Positions 7,897 through 16,757 of a DNA stretch of 21,355 nt are shown here, piece after piece. The stretch is taken from assembly GCA_003511885.1 (NCBI GenBank), contig DOIX01000160.1, forward strand, positions 1 through 21,355. The letters run 5' to 3'. Position 1 is the first letter of the stretch; every line of letters begins with the position of its first letter. The notes under the pieces are model-generated. The model was not told where the DNA came from. It worked only from the letters and a program-made list of their open reading frames with translations, and ran no database searches. The stretch comes from Cyanobacteria bacterium UBA11153. Its GTDB lineage: Bacteria > Cyanobacteriota > Cyanobacteriia > Cyanobacteriales > Coleofasciculaceae. A program made the position numbers and the translations under genes.

Positions 7897-7910
7897 GGCG
7901 AGTTTGGCTC

Positions 7911-8297
7911 CTATTTACCCTTGAATTGGATGACGATTTGACCTGCACCATATTCCATAATCATTAACAAACCACCCATAATCGCAAGATTTTTTAAGAA
8001 CATAACTTGAGTTATCCGGTCAGCTAAGTTATTATGGAAGATGAGGGTTGTAGGAATGAGAAACCCTAAGAGAATTCCTGCTCCCCAGCGTGCTTTGTAT
8101 CCTAGTAAAACTGACAAGCCACCGAAAATTTCTGTTGCGATCGCTAAAATTAAAAGTATACCTGTAAAAGGAAGTCCCTGGGCAGCCATATACTCCTGAG
8201 TGCCTGCTGGGTTCAGGAGTTTATTAATCCCTGACCACAAGAAAATAGTTGATAGAAAAATCCTCGCCAATAGGGGGATAATTGTTTCGCGTTTCAT
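7911..8297 (-). CDS. DoxX-family membrane protein
   Basis: The 128-residue protein has four predicted membrane helices. It carries DoxX-family signatures: RIFLSTIFLWSGINKLLNP near the N-terminus, FTGILLILAIATEIFGGLSVLLGYKARWGA in the middle, and MFLKNLAIMGGLLMI before the C-terminus. DoxX/DoxD-type proteins are small inner-membrane proteins often linked to redox or thiol stress; the reaction here is unknown. An AAAGGAG Shine-Dalgarno sequence at 8308-8314, 10 nt from the ATG, supports this start. The gene is monocistronic by spacing. Confidence 0.88.
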   Translation of the reverse strand: MKRETIIPLLARIFLSTIFLWSGINKLLNPAGTQEYMAAQGLPFTGILLILAIATEIFGGLSVLLGYKARWGAGILLGFLIPTTLIFHNNLADRITQVMFLKNLAIMGGLLMIMEYGAGQIVIQFKGK

Positions 8298-8323
8298 AGA
8301 TTGCGATCTCCTTTATGTAAGAT

Positions 8324-8329
8324 AGTATA
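8324..8329 (-). promoter_or_regulatory. candidate -10 box TATACT for the DoxX gene
   Basis: On the minus strand TATACT lies about 27 bp upstream of the DoxX ATG, just ahead of its AAAGGAG ribosome site. No convincing -35 hexamer is visible at the usual spacing, so this is tentative. Confidence 0.35.
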
Positions 8330-8430
8330 TTTTATTTTGTGTGGGCAGGTTTGGGACCAATATTATTGGTGAGAATTATAACTTACTGGCTAAACCAGAT
8401 TCTACAACTGTAACATTGTTCAGATCATCA

Positions 8431-8500
8431 CCAATGACTAACAATCAATGACTAATCCCCAATAACTAATGACCAATGACTAATGACCAATGACCAATTG
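8431..8500. repeat. degenerate heptamer array (CAATGAC/TAATGAC)
   Basis: Repeats of the form (A/C/T)AATGAC(C/T) run through this stretch with some interruptions. The array overlaps the end of the NlpC/P60 gene: the last codons for LVIGH and the TAG stop are built from TTGGTCA heptamers. It is an STRR-like repeat that has reached into a coding 3' end. Confidence 0.75.
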
Positions 8501-9211
8501 TTTCCACCGTAAAGCATAAACTGGAATAGTGAACCAATAATTATTTAGTTCCGGAATTTTCACCTCAATTACTTTTTTGTATCCCGGATCCGCTTCAATC
8601 CAGGTTTTCTCTCCTAAATAAGCTAAAATATGTTTGCCATCTGTGGTAACTGCCATGTCACCTTTGCTAATTTTAGTATAATCTAACTCATTAATACTAT
8701 TAGACGATAATAGTCGAATAGTTAAATTACGGTAGCCATCTCGAAGAGATTCGGCGCTAGTATCATACCACCATAATTCTAAGCCTTTTCTCACCAGTCC
8801 GGGATTTAAAGATGTAATCCCTTGGACTAAGTTTACCCTAATTAAACCCTGACGAACTAAACCGGAACAGTCAATCCCCAATTGATTTTCACCTCCCCAC
8901 ACATAGCGGATTCCGGAATAACTTTTGAGGGCTTGAACGTAATTATCCCGGAAGTAACTAACATCGGTGGGACGACTGGGGCTAATTAAAAATAAACTAA
9001 TTATTAGAGTAAGAGAGATCAGAAAAAATCTCATCGCTTTTTGAGACCAGAATAAAAAAATCGCCCCTGCCCAAATTATAATACCAGATAAAACTGTAGC
9101 TAAACGGATTGCCCCGTAACTGATAGGATAAATTAGTAATAGGATGAAGGTAAACCAGGTGATGCACCAGCAAATGTAGAGTTGACGGCGTTTTATTTTA
9201 ATACGGTTCAT
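8480..9211 (-). CDS. membrane-anchored NlpC/P60-type cysteine peptidase-like protein
   Basis: The 243-residue protein begins with three hydrophobic helices (about 12-32, 36-55 and 60-78), followed by an NlpC/P60 domain. The catalytic cysteine is C115 in GIDCSGLVRQG, preceded by YVWGGEN. The histidine is probably H194 in GDMAVTTDGKHILAYLG, and EAD at 206-208 may supply the third catalytic residue. NlpC/P60 enzymes usually cleave peptidoglycan stem peptides (gamma-D-Glu-diamino acid bonds) or related amides. The triple-helix N-terminus in place of SH3 or LysM domains suggests a tethered enzyme. The last four residues come from the heptamer repeat over the stop codon, so the true C-terminus may have been extended or trimmed by repeat slippage. 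Confidence 0.85.
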   Translation of the reverse strand: MNRIKIKRRQLYICWCITWFTFILLLIYPISYGAIRLATVLSGIIIWAGAIFLFWSQKAMRFFLISLTLIISLFLISPSRPTDVSYFRDNYVQALKSYSGIRYVWGGENQLGIDCSGLVRQGLIRVNLVQGITSLNPGLVRKGLELWWYDTSAESLRDGYRNLTIRLLSSNSINELDYTKISKGDMAVTTDGKHILAYLGEKTWIEADPGYKKVIEVKIPELNNYWFTIPVYALRWKQLVIGH

Positions 9212-9472
9212 AGTTTGTTTGGGAATGCGATCGCTAGATGGGGTAATAATTTAGATTATGACAAGATCCCCATATCTGTAAATCCCTTATTTCGTACCGC
9301 TGTGACTCATATTATAACCAATCTAAATACAGCAGGAATGAGTCGAAAGATATACTTCGAGTTACTAGATAGGATCTAATTTTAATTAAAAACAAGCAAA
9401 ATCCGCTGCTGCGGAAATTGAAAATACAGTTGGGTTAAGATGTCGATTATTCCTATCGATTATTACCACTAA

Positions 9473-9670
9473 TTAATAACGTCGCGTTTTCTGCACGCCA
9501 TAAACTAATCCCGTACCAATCGAAAGCAAAATTAAGAATAAAATCATTCCTCCCGGAATAAATGTGACAATTGCCAATCCTCTGAGCAGATAAATAACAA
9601 CAGTAACTGATAAACTGATAGCAAAGGCATAAGCGTAAATTATTGTGTCAGATGGAGGCTTAGGAGTCAT
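9473..9670 (-). CDS. small two-helix membrane protein
   Basis: A 65-residue protein with two predicted membrane helices (about residues 10-32 and 36-58) and a basic QKTRRY tail. The LRGLAIVTFIPGG and LSIGTGLVYG segments are reminiscent of a small conserved membrane protein in cyanobacteria, although I cannot name a family or function. It is separated from both neighbours by about 200-260 bp, so it probably has its own promoter. The ATG start fits the hydrophobic profile. Confidence 0.65.
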   Translation of the reverse strand: MTPKPPSDTIIYAYAFAISLSVTVVIYLLRGLAIVTFIPGGMILFLILLSIGTGLVYGVQKTRRY

Positions 9671-9728
9671 TTTCTTGATAATTTCCTGAAATAGAGGGCA
9701 GGGGCTGTAACACCAATTCAGTATTGCT

Positions 9729-9796
9729 AGAAACTGGGTTTCTGGTAGGTGCTGCCTGTGAAATTTGAGCGATTTGCCAAAAGAAACCCGGTTTCT
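9729..9796. repeat. pair of AGAAAC-nnn-GTTTCT hairpins
   Basis: AGAAACTGGGTTTCT at 9729-9743 and AGAAACCCGGTTTCT at 9782-9796 are each perfect 6-bp stems with 3-nt loops. They are two copies of a dispersed cyanobacterial palindromic repeat, with related loops. They lie between clpB and the small membrane-protein gene, downstream of clpB on the minus strand, where they could protect the clpB mRNA 3' end. Confidence 0.7.
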
Positions 9797-9874
9797 GTAT
9801 TGAGGCTCTAGGGAAAGGAGGAAGGATAAATCGTTAATTAACGATTAGCCATGAGCTTTTCTTCCATTCCCCGA

Positions 9875-12499
9875 TTAATGGGATGAGTCAATCAATAAAT
9901 CAGCATGTAATCGATTAAAAACTAATCTTTCATTCTCTACATCCACAAAAATCATATCCCCATTACTAAACTGACTGCGCAAGATTGCTTTGGCAATTTG
10001 GGTTTCTAATTCCCGCTGAATGGCACGTTTTAATGGTCTTGCACCATATACAGGGTCATATCCTATATCTGCCAAAAAGTCAATGGCTGCTTCGGTAAGT
10101 TTGAGTGACATTTGGCGTTCCGCTAATCGTTTTTCTAAGCGCTGAGTTTGGAGTTGGACTATTGTCCGTAATTGATGTTTTTGTAAGGCGTGGAAGATAA
10201 TTACTTCGTCAATCCGGTTGAGGAATTCGGGACGGAAACTGACTCGCATTGCTTCCATTACTCGGTTGCGCATTTCATAGTATTGGGAATCATCACCAAC
10301 TACATCCAGAATATATTGAGAACCAATATTACTGGTCATGATAATAATACTATTCTTGAAGTCTACCGTATGACCTTGGGCATCGGTAACGCGACCATCA
10401 TCGAGAATTTGCAGCATAATATTGAAAACATCTGCGTGGGCTTTCTCGATTTCATCGAAGAGAATGACGGCAAATGGACGGCGGCGAATTGCTTCTGTGA
10501 GTTGTCCACCTTCTTCGTAACCTACATATCCGGGAGGTGCACCAATTAAGCGAGAAACTGTGTGTTTTTCCATATATTCTGACATATCAATTCGTACCAT
10601 GGCATCTTCGGTATCGAATAAATATGCGGCTAAGGCTTTGGCTAATTCTGTCTTGCCAACACCTGTCGGACCGAGGAAAATGAAGCTAGCAGTAGGGCGA
10701 TTGGGATCTGCTAAACCTGCGCGGGATCGCTGAATGGCATCGGCAACGGCTGTAACTGCTTCTTCTTGCCCAACTACGCGCTCGTGGAGTTCGTCTTCTA
10801 AATGGAGTAGTTTCTGCATTTCTGACTCGACTAATTTGCTGACAGGAATACCTGTCCATTTAGAGATAATTTCGGCAATATCGGCTTCGGTAACTTCTTC
10901 TCGCAGGAGCGATTTTCCACTAGTTTGACTGGCAGCAATTTGGGATTCTGTTATTTGCAATGCCCTATATAATTCGGCTAATTTGCCATATTTTAATTCA
11001 GCGGCTTTATTGAGATTGTATTCTCTTTCGGCTTGCTGAATTTCGACATTTACGCGATCGATTTCTTCTTTAATGCCTTGGATTTTATCTAGCACACCTT
11101 TTTCTGATTGCCATTGAGCATTTAGTGCCCGTTGTTCTTCTTTGAGGTTAGCTAATTCTTTATCCAATTTATCTAATCTTTCCAGAGAAGCGGGGTCGCT
11201 TTCTTTTTTCAGTGATAACTTCTCCATTTCTAATTGGATAATTTTGCGATCAATTTCATCCAATTCTTCTGGTTTGGAAGTAATCTCCATTTTCAGTCTG
11301 GCAGCGGCTTCATCCACCAAGTCAATCGCTTTATCGGGCAAAAAGCGATCGCTAATATATCTAGTTGATAGCGTAGCTGCCGCCACTAAAGCACTATCAG
11401 AGATTTTTACCCCGTGATGGACTTCATACCTTTCCTTCAAACCGCGTAAAATGGAAATGGTATCTTCTACACTGGGTTGATCCACATAAACCTGTTGAAA
11501 TCTTCTTTCTAATGCCGCATCTTTTTCGACATATTTCCGATATTCATCCAAAGTTGTTGCCCCAATACAGCGCAATTCTCCTCTAGCTAACATCGGTTTC
11601 AGTAAATTCCCCGCATCCATCGCCCCTTGAGTTGCACCTGCACCAACTACGGTGTGAATTTCATCAATAAATAAGACAATTTGTCCCTTGGAATCAGTAA
11701 CTTCCTTGAGAACAGCTTTTAATCTTTCTTCAAATTCCCCACGAAACTTTGCCCCGGCAATTAATGCGCCCATATCCAGAGCAATTAATTGACGATCTTT
11801 GAGAGATTGAGGGACATCACCTGCTACAATACGTTGAGCCAAACCTTCTGCGATCGCAGTTTTCCCTACCCCAGGCTCTCCAATTAAGACTGGATTATTT
11901 TTGGTGCGACGGGATAAAATTTGGATGGTGCGGCGAATCTCATCATCTCTGCCAATTACGGGGTCAAGTTTGCCATCCCGCGCTGCTGCTGTCAAGTCGC
12001 GTCCGTATTTTTCGAGAGATTGATATTTACCTTCTGGATTTTGATCAGTCACGCTTTGATTTCCTCGAATTTGGGCTATGGTATTTTTTAGTTTCTTTTC
12101 ATCTAGTTTAAATTCTTGGCATAAAGTTTTGCCAAGGCGGTCGTCTTTGAGATACCCTAAGATCAGATGCTCGATGGAAATGTATTCATCTTTATATTCT
12201 TTACGATAAGCTTCAGCTCGATCTAATAGTGTATCCAAACTCCGCCCCAAATAAACGGAAGCCCCACCGGAAACTTTAGGTTGGCGAGTGATAAAAGCAT
12301 CTGTCACTTCCCGTACCCGCTGCACGGGCACTTCGGCTTTATTAAAAATACTCGCAGCTAGTCCATTTTGATCTAACAGCGCCTTCATCAGGTGTTCGCT
12401 TTCAATCTGTTGTTGTTGTGCGGCTTTGACAATATCGGGAGTGCGTGCGAGGGCTTCCCAGGCTTTTTCTGTAAATTGATTAGGGTTAGTCGGTTGCAT
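9875..12499 (-). CDS. clpB: ATP-dependent protein disaggregase ClpB
   Basis: ClpB is a hexameric AAA+ chaperone that works with DnaK to pull apart protein aggregates in the cytosol. The 874 residues cover the full family length: an N-domain (about 1-150), first AAA+ module with Walker A GEPGVGKT at 207-214, pore loop [12 protein letters not shown] at 249-260 and Walker B LFIDE near 277-280, a coiled-coil middle domain (about 405-530) that distinguishes ClpB from ClpC/ClpA, and a second AAA+ module with Walker A GPTGVGKT at 610-617, GYVGYEEGG pore loop near 657 and Walker B ILFDE near 679. No ClpP-binding loop is evident. All catalytic residues are present. The gene stands alone; no heat-shock operator (CIRCE-like) was noticed upstream. 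Confidence 0.97.
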   Translation of the reverse strand: MQPTNPNQFTEKAWEALARTPDIVKAAQQQQIESEHLMKALLDQNGLAASIFNKAEVPVQRVREVTDAFITRQPKVSGGASVYLGRSLDTLLDRAEAYRKEYKDEYISIEHLILGYLKDDRLGKTLCQEFKLDEKKLKNTIAQIRGNQSVTDQNPEGKYQSLEKYGRDLTAAARDGKLDPVIGRDDEIRRTIQILSRRTKNNPVLIGEPGVGKTAIAEGLAQRIVAGDVPQSLKDRQLIALDMGALIAGAKFRGEFEERLKAVLKEVTDSKGQIVLFIDEIHTVVGAGATQGAMDAGNLLKPMLARGELRCIGATTLDEYRKYVEKDAALERRFQQVYVDQPSVEDTISILRGLKERYEVHHGVKISDSALVAAATLSTRYISDRFLPDKAIDLVDEAAARLKMEITSKPEELDEIDRKIIQLEMEKLSLKKESDPASLERLDKLDKELANLKEEQRALNAQWQSEKGVLDKIQGIKEEIDRVNVEIQQAEREYNLNKAAELKYGKLAELYRALQITESQIAASQTSGKSLLREEVTEADIAEIISKWTGIPVSKLVESEMQKLLHLEDELHERVVGQEEAVTAVADAIQRSRAGLADPNRPTASFIFLGPTGVGKTELAKALAAYLFDTEDAMVRIDMSEYMEKHTVSRLIGAPPGYVGYEEGGQLTEAIRRRPFAVILFDEIEKAHADVFNIMLQILDDGRVTDAQGHTVDFKNSIIIMTSNIGSQYILDVVGDDSQYYEMRNRVMEAMRVSFRPEFLNRIDEVIIFHALQKHQLRTIVQLQTQRLEKRLAERQMSLKLTEAAIDFLADIGYDPVYGARPLKRAIQRELETQIAKAILRSQFSNGDMIFVDVENERLVFNRLHADLLIDSSH

Positions 12500-12616
12500 A
12501 GGCGTTGTTTTGTTTAATAGTTAATTGGTGTAACTGAGGATATTATAGAAAATTCGGTCTTGGGGTTGGGATCGGTATTTCCGTCTTCAGGCGTGGAGAT
12601 TGCCGTCCTTTTTTAG

Positions 12617-12898
12617 TGTGGGGTTGATGGGAAACTCATTAGACATCTTGATTTGATAGCAGTTGACAGTCATTTAAAGAAAATCAACACCTTTATTCAG
12701 CAATGTTTTAATCCTCTTCATCACTTAATTTATCTCTTAACTGATATAGGGGTTGCGATAACCAAGAGGATTATCAAGTCTTTATTTCCTGGCTCAAGTC
12801 AATTTTCATTTCATGAAAATATTGGCGATCTTTCGACCTCATCTCTTGATGATTTGTGCCAAGCTGTACCTCAGCCTAAATTACCCAAACTCAAATAA
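12617..12898 (+). other. unidentified short reading frame, possible gene remnant
   Basis: An open frame without an internal stop runs from 12617 to the TAA at 12896-12898. It has no ATG near its start; the first usual initiation codon is TTG at 12653. The sequence encodes about 80-93 residues, with segments such as DSHLKKINTFIQQCF, GVAITKRIIKSLFPG and STSSLDDLCQ, that I do not recognise. It converges on the DUF218 gene and overlaps its last 28 bp. ATAGCAGTTGACAGT at its beginning matches the repeat at the right end of the window, so a repeat boundary may lie here. It could be a small gene or the tail of a decayed mobile or host gene. It is the only content of the 371-bp gap 12500-12870. Confidence 0.25.
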
Positions 12899-13608
12899 CC
12901 ATAAATATAGGCAATCGCTTCCCCAATGACAATCCGCACTCCTTCGCTATATTGCCACCAATTTTTAGCATCATATTCTTGGGGTTGAGCAGCAATAGAA
13001 CCCACCTTATATTCAGGTGCTAGGACAGTTTGAAAAATCAGCCAACTGCGACGTGTATGAGGCCCTAAACTAAAAAGATTAAGAGATTTAATGTTTAAAT
13101 CCGAATTTAATAGCCATTCCCGTAAAGCGACAGCGCTGGCGTAGGTGCGATCTTTTTTAACATAAGAAGTAGGGACTGAGATTATGCGATCTGGATTTAA
13201 CCCTAAAGCGATAAAAGTTGCCGCTGTCAGATTGGCGAAATTTTTGTATTCTGCCAAATAATATCCCTTAGATAAAGGAGTACCCGTAGTAATAACTTGG
13301 CGATAATCACCTGTTTTGAATTCTGCGATCGCATCTTCAATAGCATAATCGGGCATCCACCCTTCCACAACCAAGACATCGGCGGCAATCGGCTGATTGA
13401 CAGAGAGGAAGGGATAGATATTGGCGATCGCGATCGCCAATAATGCCACAATACTAATCAGAGTTACTATCCATCCTGCCACTGTCAATGTCCATTGCTC
13501 TTTGCGCTGAATGAGGCGAATTTTTAGACGTGGAATTTTATTGTTGCAGCGCTTTGCGATAGCTTGCGCTGCTGCAAAGCAGTTCGATGTTTTATACCTA
13601 AACTTCAT
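12871..13608 (-). CDS. DUF218 (YdcF/SanA/ElyC-like) membrane protein
   Basis: The 245-residue protein has a basic N-terminus, one membrane helix at about residues 40-66, and a DUF218 domain from about 77 (ADVLVVEGWMPDYAI) to the end. Typical features are VLVVEG, the ITTGTPLSKGYY turn, a GLNPDRIISVP stretch and FSLGPHTRRSWLIFQ. DUF218 proteins such as E. coli SanA and ElyC affect cell-envelope integrity and polysaccharide or undecaprenyl-linked precursor metabolism; the exact chemistry is unsettled. It lies 35 bp past the stop of the first Rieske gene on the same strand, so it may be read through from it. Two overlapping HIP1 sites (GGCGATCGCGATCGCC near 13424-13439) fall in its membrane-helix codons. 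Confidence 0.8.
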   Translation of the reverse strand: MKFRYKTSNCFAAAQAIAKRCNNKIPRLKIRLIQRKEQWTLTVAGWIVTLISIVALLAIAIANIYPFLSVNQPIAADVLVVEGWMPDYAIEDAIAEFKTGDYRQVITTGTPLSKGYYLAEYKNFANLTAATFIALGLNPDRIISVPTSYVKKDRTYASAVALREWLLNSDLNIKSLNLFSLGPHTRRSWLIFQTVLAPEYKVGSIAAQPQEYDAKNWWQYSEGVRIVIGEAIAYIYGYLSLGNLG

Positions 13609-13643
13609 TATTCCTCATTATTCCTCTCGATCTGAACATAAGT

Positions 13644-15008
13644 TTAGCTGCGATGGTAGGAATCTTTGAACTTCCTTTCTATTTTACCAGTTATAGCTGC
13701 GAAAACGATCGCCAATCCAGCACCAGACACAGCCACGATTTCCCGCCACTCCCCGTCTGTAACTATGGCTAAAGCGAAAAGTGCGATCGCTACTCCCACA
13801 CCAGTATATTTTAATCGGTTTGTTATCTGATATGCGCGATGGCAAGAACTACAAATTACTGTGTGTTGCGAGAATCTATCTGACTCTACCGACTGTGGTA
13901 TGTACTCGCCATTACTCATATTTTTTGTCGTATTATAGCCCTGATAATATGGTAATGATGCCCCAAAATTATCCAACCATTTGCGGTACTCAGTCACCAA
14001 AACATCTGATGTTTTCAAAGGCAAAAATATTTCTTGCAGGCTTTTACCCAAACGTGCAATTTCTGTCTGTTGTCCCAAGATTAGAGGTAAATCTTCTTCC
14101 AATACTCGGTTTTGACGTAAATGTTCTAACCAGCGAGGTTTCAGTTTCATTTGCCCAGTAAAAAAGTTCCGATATCTTCTGAGAATAACGCGGGATCTAC
14201 CTCGCCCCAGTGGAACTGTATACAACGCCAATCCCGCTAACCAATCTGGCTTGGCAAAACTAAGTCTATAATGAACTAAATTAGGCGCAATAAAATCAAG
14301 GCGTTGGTAGCGTCCATTAACTTTTAACATGCCCCGAAATTTCCCGCGAATTCCCATCGCACAACTTTCCAGTACTTCTATTTCCAGGGGTTGGGCATCT
14401 TGGCGATTCGCTTCACTGCCATCGTGACTAATATAAACATGAGCCGGATCGATAAAGTTTTCTATCAAATAGTTTTGATCGTAAGGAAGTTCGCGGATAT
14501 AGTCTGTGCTAACAAATGCTGGATTGTCTAACTCTGGTATAATGGGAATTAGTCGCTCGTCAGCCTTTTTCGCTTCACCTATCCACAGCCAAATCATCCC
14601 TTGGCGTTGGACAACTGGAAAGGATTCTACACAAGCATTAACCGGAATTTTGGCATCTGGAGCTAACTGAGGAATGTGGAGACATTCCCCATTAATTCCA
14701 AACTGCCATCCGTGGTATAAACACTCAATTTTACCATCAATGATTTGTCCGTCTGAGAGTTTTGCCGCACGGTGCGGACAACGATTGGTTAAACAAATTA
14801 GTGTTCCTGTTTCATTTCTGAATAAAACTAATGGTTCCTCATACAATGAAAAACTATAAGGTTTATTTTTGGGTAAATCTTGGACAAAACAGATGGGATA
14901 CCAGCAAGAGCGATAGTGGAAGGTTTGGTCAGTTTCAGGTGTTACCTCGGTGGTAGTTGTTTCTCTTGGGGTTGGAGTTTCATCGGATATGTAGGTAGGT
15001 ACTGTCAT
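13644..15008 (-). CDS. PaO/Tic55-like Rieske non-heme iron oxygenase, copy 1
   Basis: From the ATG at 15008 (454 residues), the Rieske [2Fe-2S] ligands are C77-x-H79 and C96-x2-H99. The mononuclear iron site follows as E183-x3-D187-x2-H190-x4-H195 in ENFIDPAHVYISH. A PaO-type C-terminal region contains EYRKWLDNFGASLP. The CxxC motif ICSSC is at 386-389, and two membrane helices lie at about 402-418 and 424-442. This layout matches the PaO/Tic55/PTC52/ACD1 group, which oxygenates tetrapyrroles in plants. The Rieske cluster takes electrons from ferredoxin; the CxxC may be thioredoxin-controlled. An in-frame TTG at 15059 would add 17 residues, but ATG alignment with the paralogue favours 15008. 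The physiological substrate is not known. Confidence 0.9.
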   Translation of the reverse strand: MTVPTYISDETPTPRETTTTEVTPETDQTFHYRSCWYPICFVQDLPKNKPYSFSLYEEPLVLFRNETGTLICLTNRCPHRAAKLSDGQIIDGKIECLYHGWQFGINGECLHIPQLAPDAKIPVNACVESFPVVQRQGMIWLWIGEAKKADERLIPIIPELDNPAFVSTDYIRELPYDQNYLIENFIDPAHVYISHDGSEANRQDAQPLEIEVLESCAMGIRGKFRGMLKVNGRYQRLDFIAPNLVHYRLSFAKPDWLAGLALYTVPLGRGRSRVILRRYRNFFTGQMKLKPRWLEHLRQNRVLEEDLPLILGQQTEIARLGKSLQEIFLPLKTSDVLVTEYRKWLDNFGASLPYYQGYNTTKNMSNGEYIPQSVESDRFSQHTVICSSCHRAYQITNRLKYTGVGVAIALFALAIVTDGEWREIVAVSGAGLAIVFAAITGKIERKFKDSYHRS

Positions 15009-15328
15009 GAATATTTTTGCGTGAATATGTTGATATAGGGAGATTAAACGAGCCAGCAATGCTAACTGTTGTCACTAATTTTATATATTTAAGCACCGCT
15101 ATATCCACTGATCGAGTGAAGAATGCTAAAGTTATGTGAAGAAATCTGCCACCACTTTTGCCGCAATCATTGTGGATTATGCTTGCTAAATTTAATAGAT
15201 TTCTCGAAGATCCTTCTACCCTGACATATCGTTTAACAGAGACGATGTGGTATGGTGTGAGATTATGTCCGCTACTATCGGACATAATCTCAGTGGTAAA
15301 TTAAATCATCAGTTTATTGTACAGTGCC
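15009..15328. promoter_or_regulatory. divergent promoter region between Rieske copy 1 and the P450
   Basis: This 320-bp gap separates two oppositely transcribed genes, so it should hold both promoters. I see no clear -10/-35 pairs. It contains the direct repeat GTGAAGAA at 15116-15123 and 15136-15143 (20 bp apart, about two helical turns) and the strong inverted repeat described separately. No good Shine-Dalgarno sequence precedes either start. Confidence 0.55.
15258..15292. promoter_or_regulatory. perfect 14-bp inverted repeat, candidate operator or hairpin
   Basis: TGAGATTATGTCCG (15258-15271) and its exact reverse complement CGGACATAATCTCA (15279-15292) flank a 7-nt spacer, CTACTAT. The site ends 36 bp before the P450 ATG. 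The length and perfection are far beyond chance in a 320-bp gap. There is no T run after it, so a factor-independent terminator is unlikely. It may be the binding site of a dimeric regulator acting on the P450 and perhaps on the divergent Rieske gene, or an RNA hairpin in the P450 leader. Confidence 0.65.
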
Positions 15329-16675
15329 ATGTTGCGATCGCAAGAACAAATTCCACAAGCCTCGACAGCACCCCATTGCTTCCAGAAGATGCAATGGATT
15401 ACTAACCCTCTGGCTTACATGGAGGCTGCTAGCCAAGAATGTGGTGACATTTTCAAAGCACCAATCATTGGTAAATATCCCTACGTGTTACTAGTCAGCC
15501 ATCCCCAAGCACTACAGGAAATTTTTGCTAATCATCATCAGTTTATATCTCCGCCCAATCCCCTAGTTCAACCTATTGTCGGAGATTATTCTTTATTTGT
15601 ACTAGAAGGGGAACGTCATCGACGGGAACGAAAACTTTTAATGCCATCTTTTCACGGGGAACGCATACTTGCTTATGGGCAACTCATTAGCAATCTCACC
15701 GAAAAGGTAATGACACAATTGCACCCAGGACAAGTTTTTACTGCCCGCGACTTAATCCAGGAAATTTCTCTAGAAGTCATCCTCCAAGCAGTTTTTGGTA
15801 TTCATTCAGGGGAAAGATTTAATGAACTTAAACAAGAAATTATTACCTTAACAGATGGATTTCGCTCTCCCTTAAAATCAGGTGCGCTTTTCTTTCCATC
15901 ACTCCAGAAAGATTTAGGTGCTTGGAGTCCTTGGGGATCTTTTCTCCGGAATAAGGGGCGAATTAGCCAATTGTTATTAGCTGAAATTCAGGAACGGAGA
16001 CAAGAAGGCAATCCTACTCGTTCAGATATTCTTTCTCTACTTTTAGAGACTAAGGATGAGTCAGGAGAAGGGATGACAGATGAACAATTACGAGATGAGT
16101 TGATTACCCTATTATTAGCTGGGCAAGAAACTACTGCTACTGCCATATCTTGGGGATTATATTGGATATATAAATTGCCAGAAGTCCGAGATAAACTGCA
16201 CCAAGAATTGGCATCTCTGGGGGATAAAGCGACACCTATGGAGATAGTTAGCTTACCCTATCTTACAGCAGTTTGTCAGGAAACTTTACGGATTTATCCG
16301 GTGGCGATTTTAACAGTACCTAGAGAAGTCAAAGAACCTGTAGAATTAATGGGTTATCAGTTAGAAATAGGTACGAGAATTTATGGCTGTATTTACTTAA
16401 CCCATCATCGCCCAGATTTATACCCTCAACCCAAACAATTTAAACCAGAGCGATTTTTAGATCGTCAGTTTACTCCCTATCAATTCTTGCCTTTTGGTGG
16501 TGGAATCCGTCGCTGTTTGGGTGAAGCTTTGGCGCTATTTGAAATGAAGTTAGTTTTAGCTAAAATTGTCTTCAACTATCAATTAACCTTAGCAGATAAG
16601 CAACCAGAATATCCCCAGCGACGAGGAGTGACTTTGGCACCTGCTAGAGGTGTGAGAATGATGATGCAAGGTTAG
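15329..16675 (+). CDS. cytochrome P450, CYP110-like
   Basis: From the ATG at 15329 (448 residues), the I-helix oxygen-activation motif is AGQETT at about 264-269, and the ExxR pair is ETLR at 318-321. PERF follows at 373-376, and the heme-binding loop FGGGIRRCLGEA has the axial cysteine C396. The length is normal for a soluble bacterial P450, and no N-terminal membrane anchor is seen. Motifs and overall sequence resemble the cyanobacterial CYP110 family, members of which hydroxylate fatty acids or terpenes; the subfamily call is from memory and not tested. An in-frame TTG at 15317 could add four residues. No redox partner gene is nearby, so ferredoxin from photosynthesis or general pools probably donates electrons. 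It converges on Rieske copy 2. Confidence 0.93.
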   Translation: MLRSQEQIPQASTAPHCFQKMQWITNPLAYMEAASQECGDIFKAPIIGKYPYVLLVSHPQALQEIFANHHQFISPPNPLVQPIVGDYSLFVLEGERHRRERKLLMPSFHGERILAYGQLISNLTEKVMTQLHPGQVFTARDLIQEISLEVILQAVFGIHSGERFNELKQEIITLTDGFRSPLKSGALFFPSLQKDLGAWSPWGSFLRNKGRISQLLLAEIQERRQEGNPTRSDILSLLLETKDESGEGMTDEQLRDELITLLLAGQETTATAISWGLYWIYKLPEVRDKLHQELASLGDKATPMEIVSLPYLTAVCQETLRIYPVAILTVPREVKEPVELMGYQLEIGTRIYGCIYLTHHRPDLYPQPKQFKPERFLDRQFTPYQFLPFGGGIRRCLGEALALFEMKLVLAKIVFNYQLTLADKQPEYPQRRGVTLAPARGVRMMMQG

Positions 16676-16757
16676 TCAGCCAAAATAGCAATCTTCATGG
16701 ACGACCATGCTCATAAATACCAGACTTATTCCTGTTTGTTCTCAAAGTATTTCTCTC

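Noticed and set aside
9182..9379. 65-codon plus-strand frame upstream of the NlpC/P60 gene
   Set aside because: It overlaps the NlpC/P60 start in antisense, has no ribosome site or family resemblance, and the 261-bp gap 9212-9472 otherwise looks non-coding.
13424..13439. Overlapping GGCGATCGCGATCGCC palindrome as a regulatory site
   Set aside because: It is two overlapping HIP1 octamers, which are frequent throughout the window, and lies inside the DUF218 coding sequence.
14980..15285. 101-codon minus-strand frame overlapping the start of Rieske copy 1
   Set aside because: It overlaps the Rieske gene in another frame, would start inside the strong inverted repeat and has no protein-like pattern.
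16697..16710. CATGG-ACGA-CCATG hairpin as a bidirectional terminator between P450 and Rieske copy 2
   Set aside because: Only a 5-bp stem without a T tract on either side; not enough to call a terminator.
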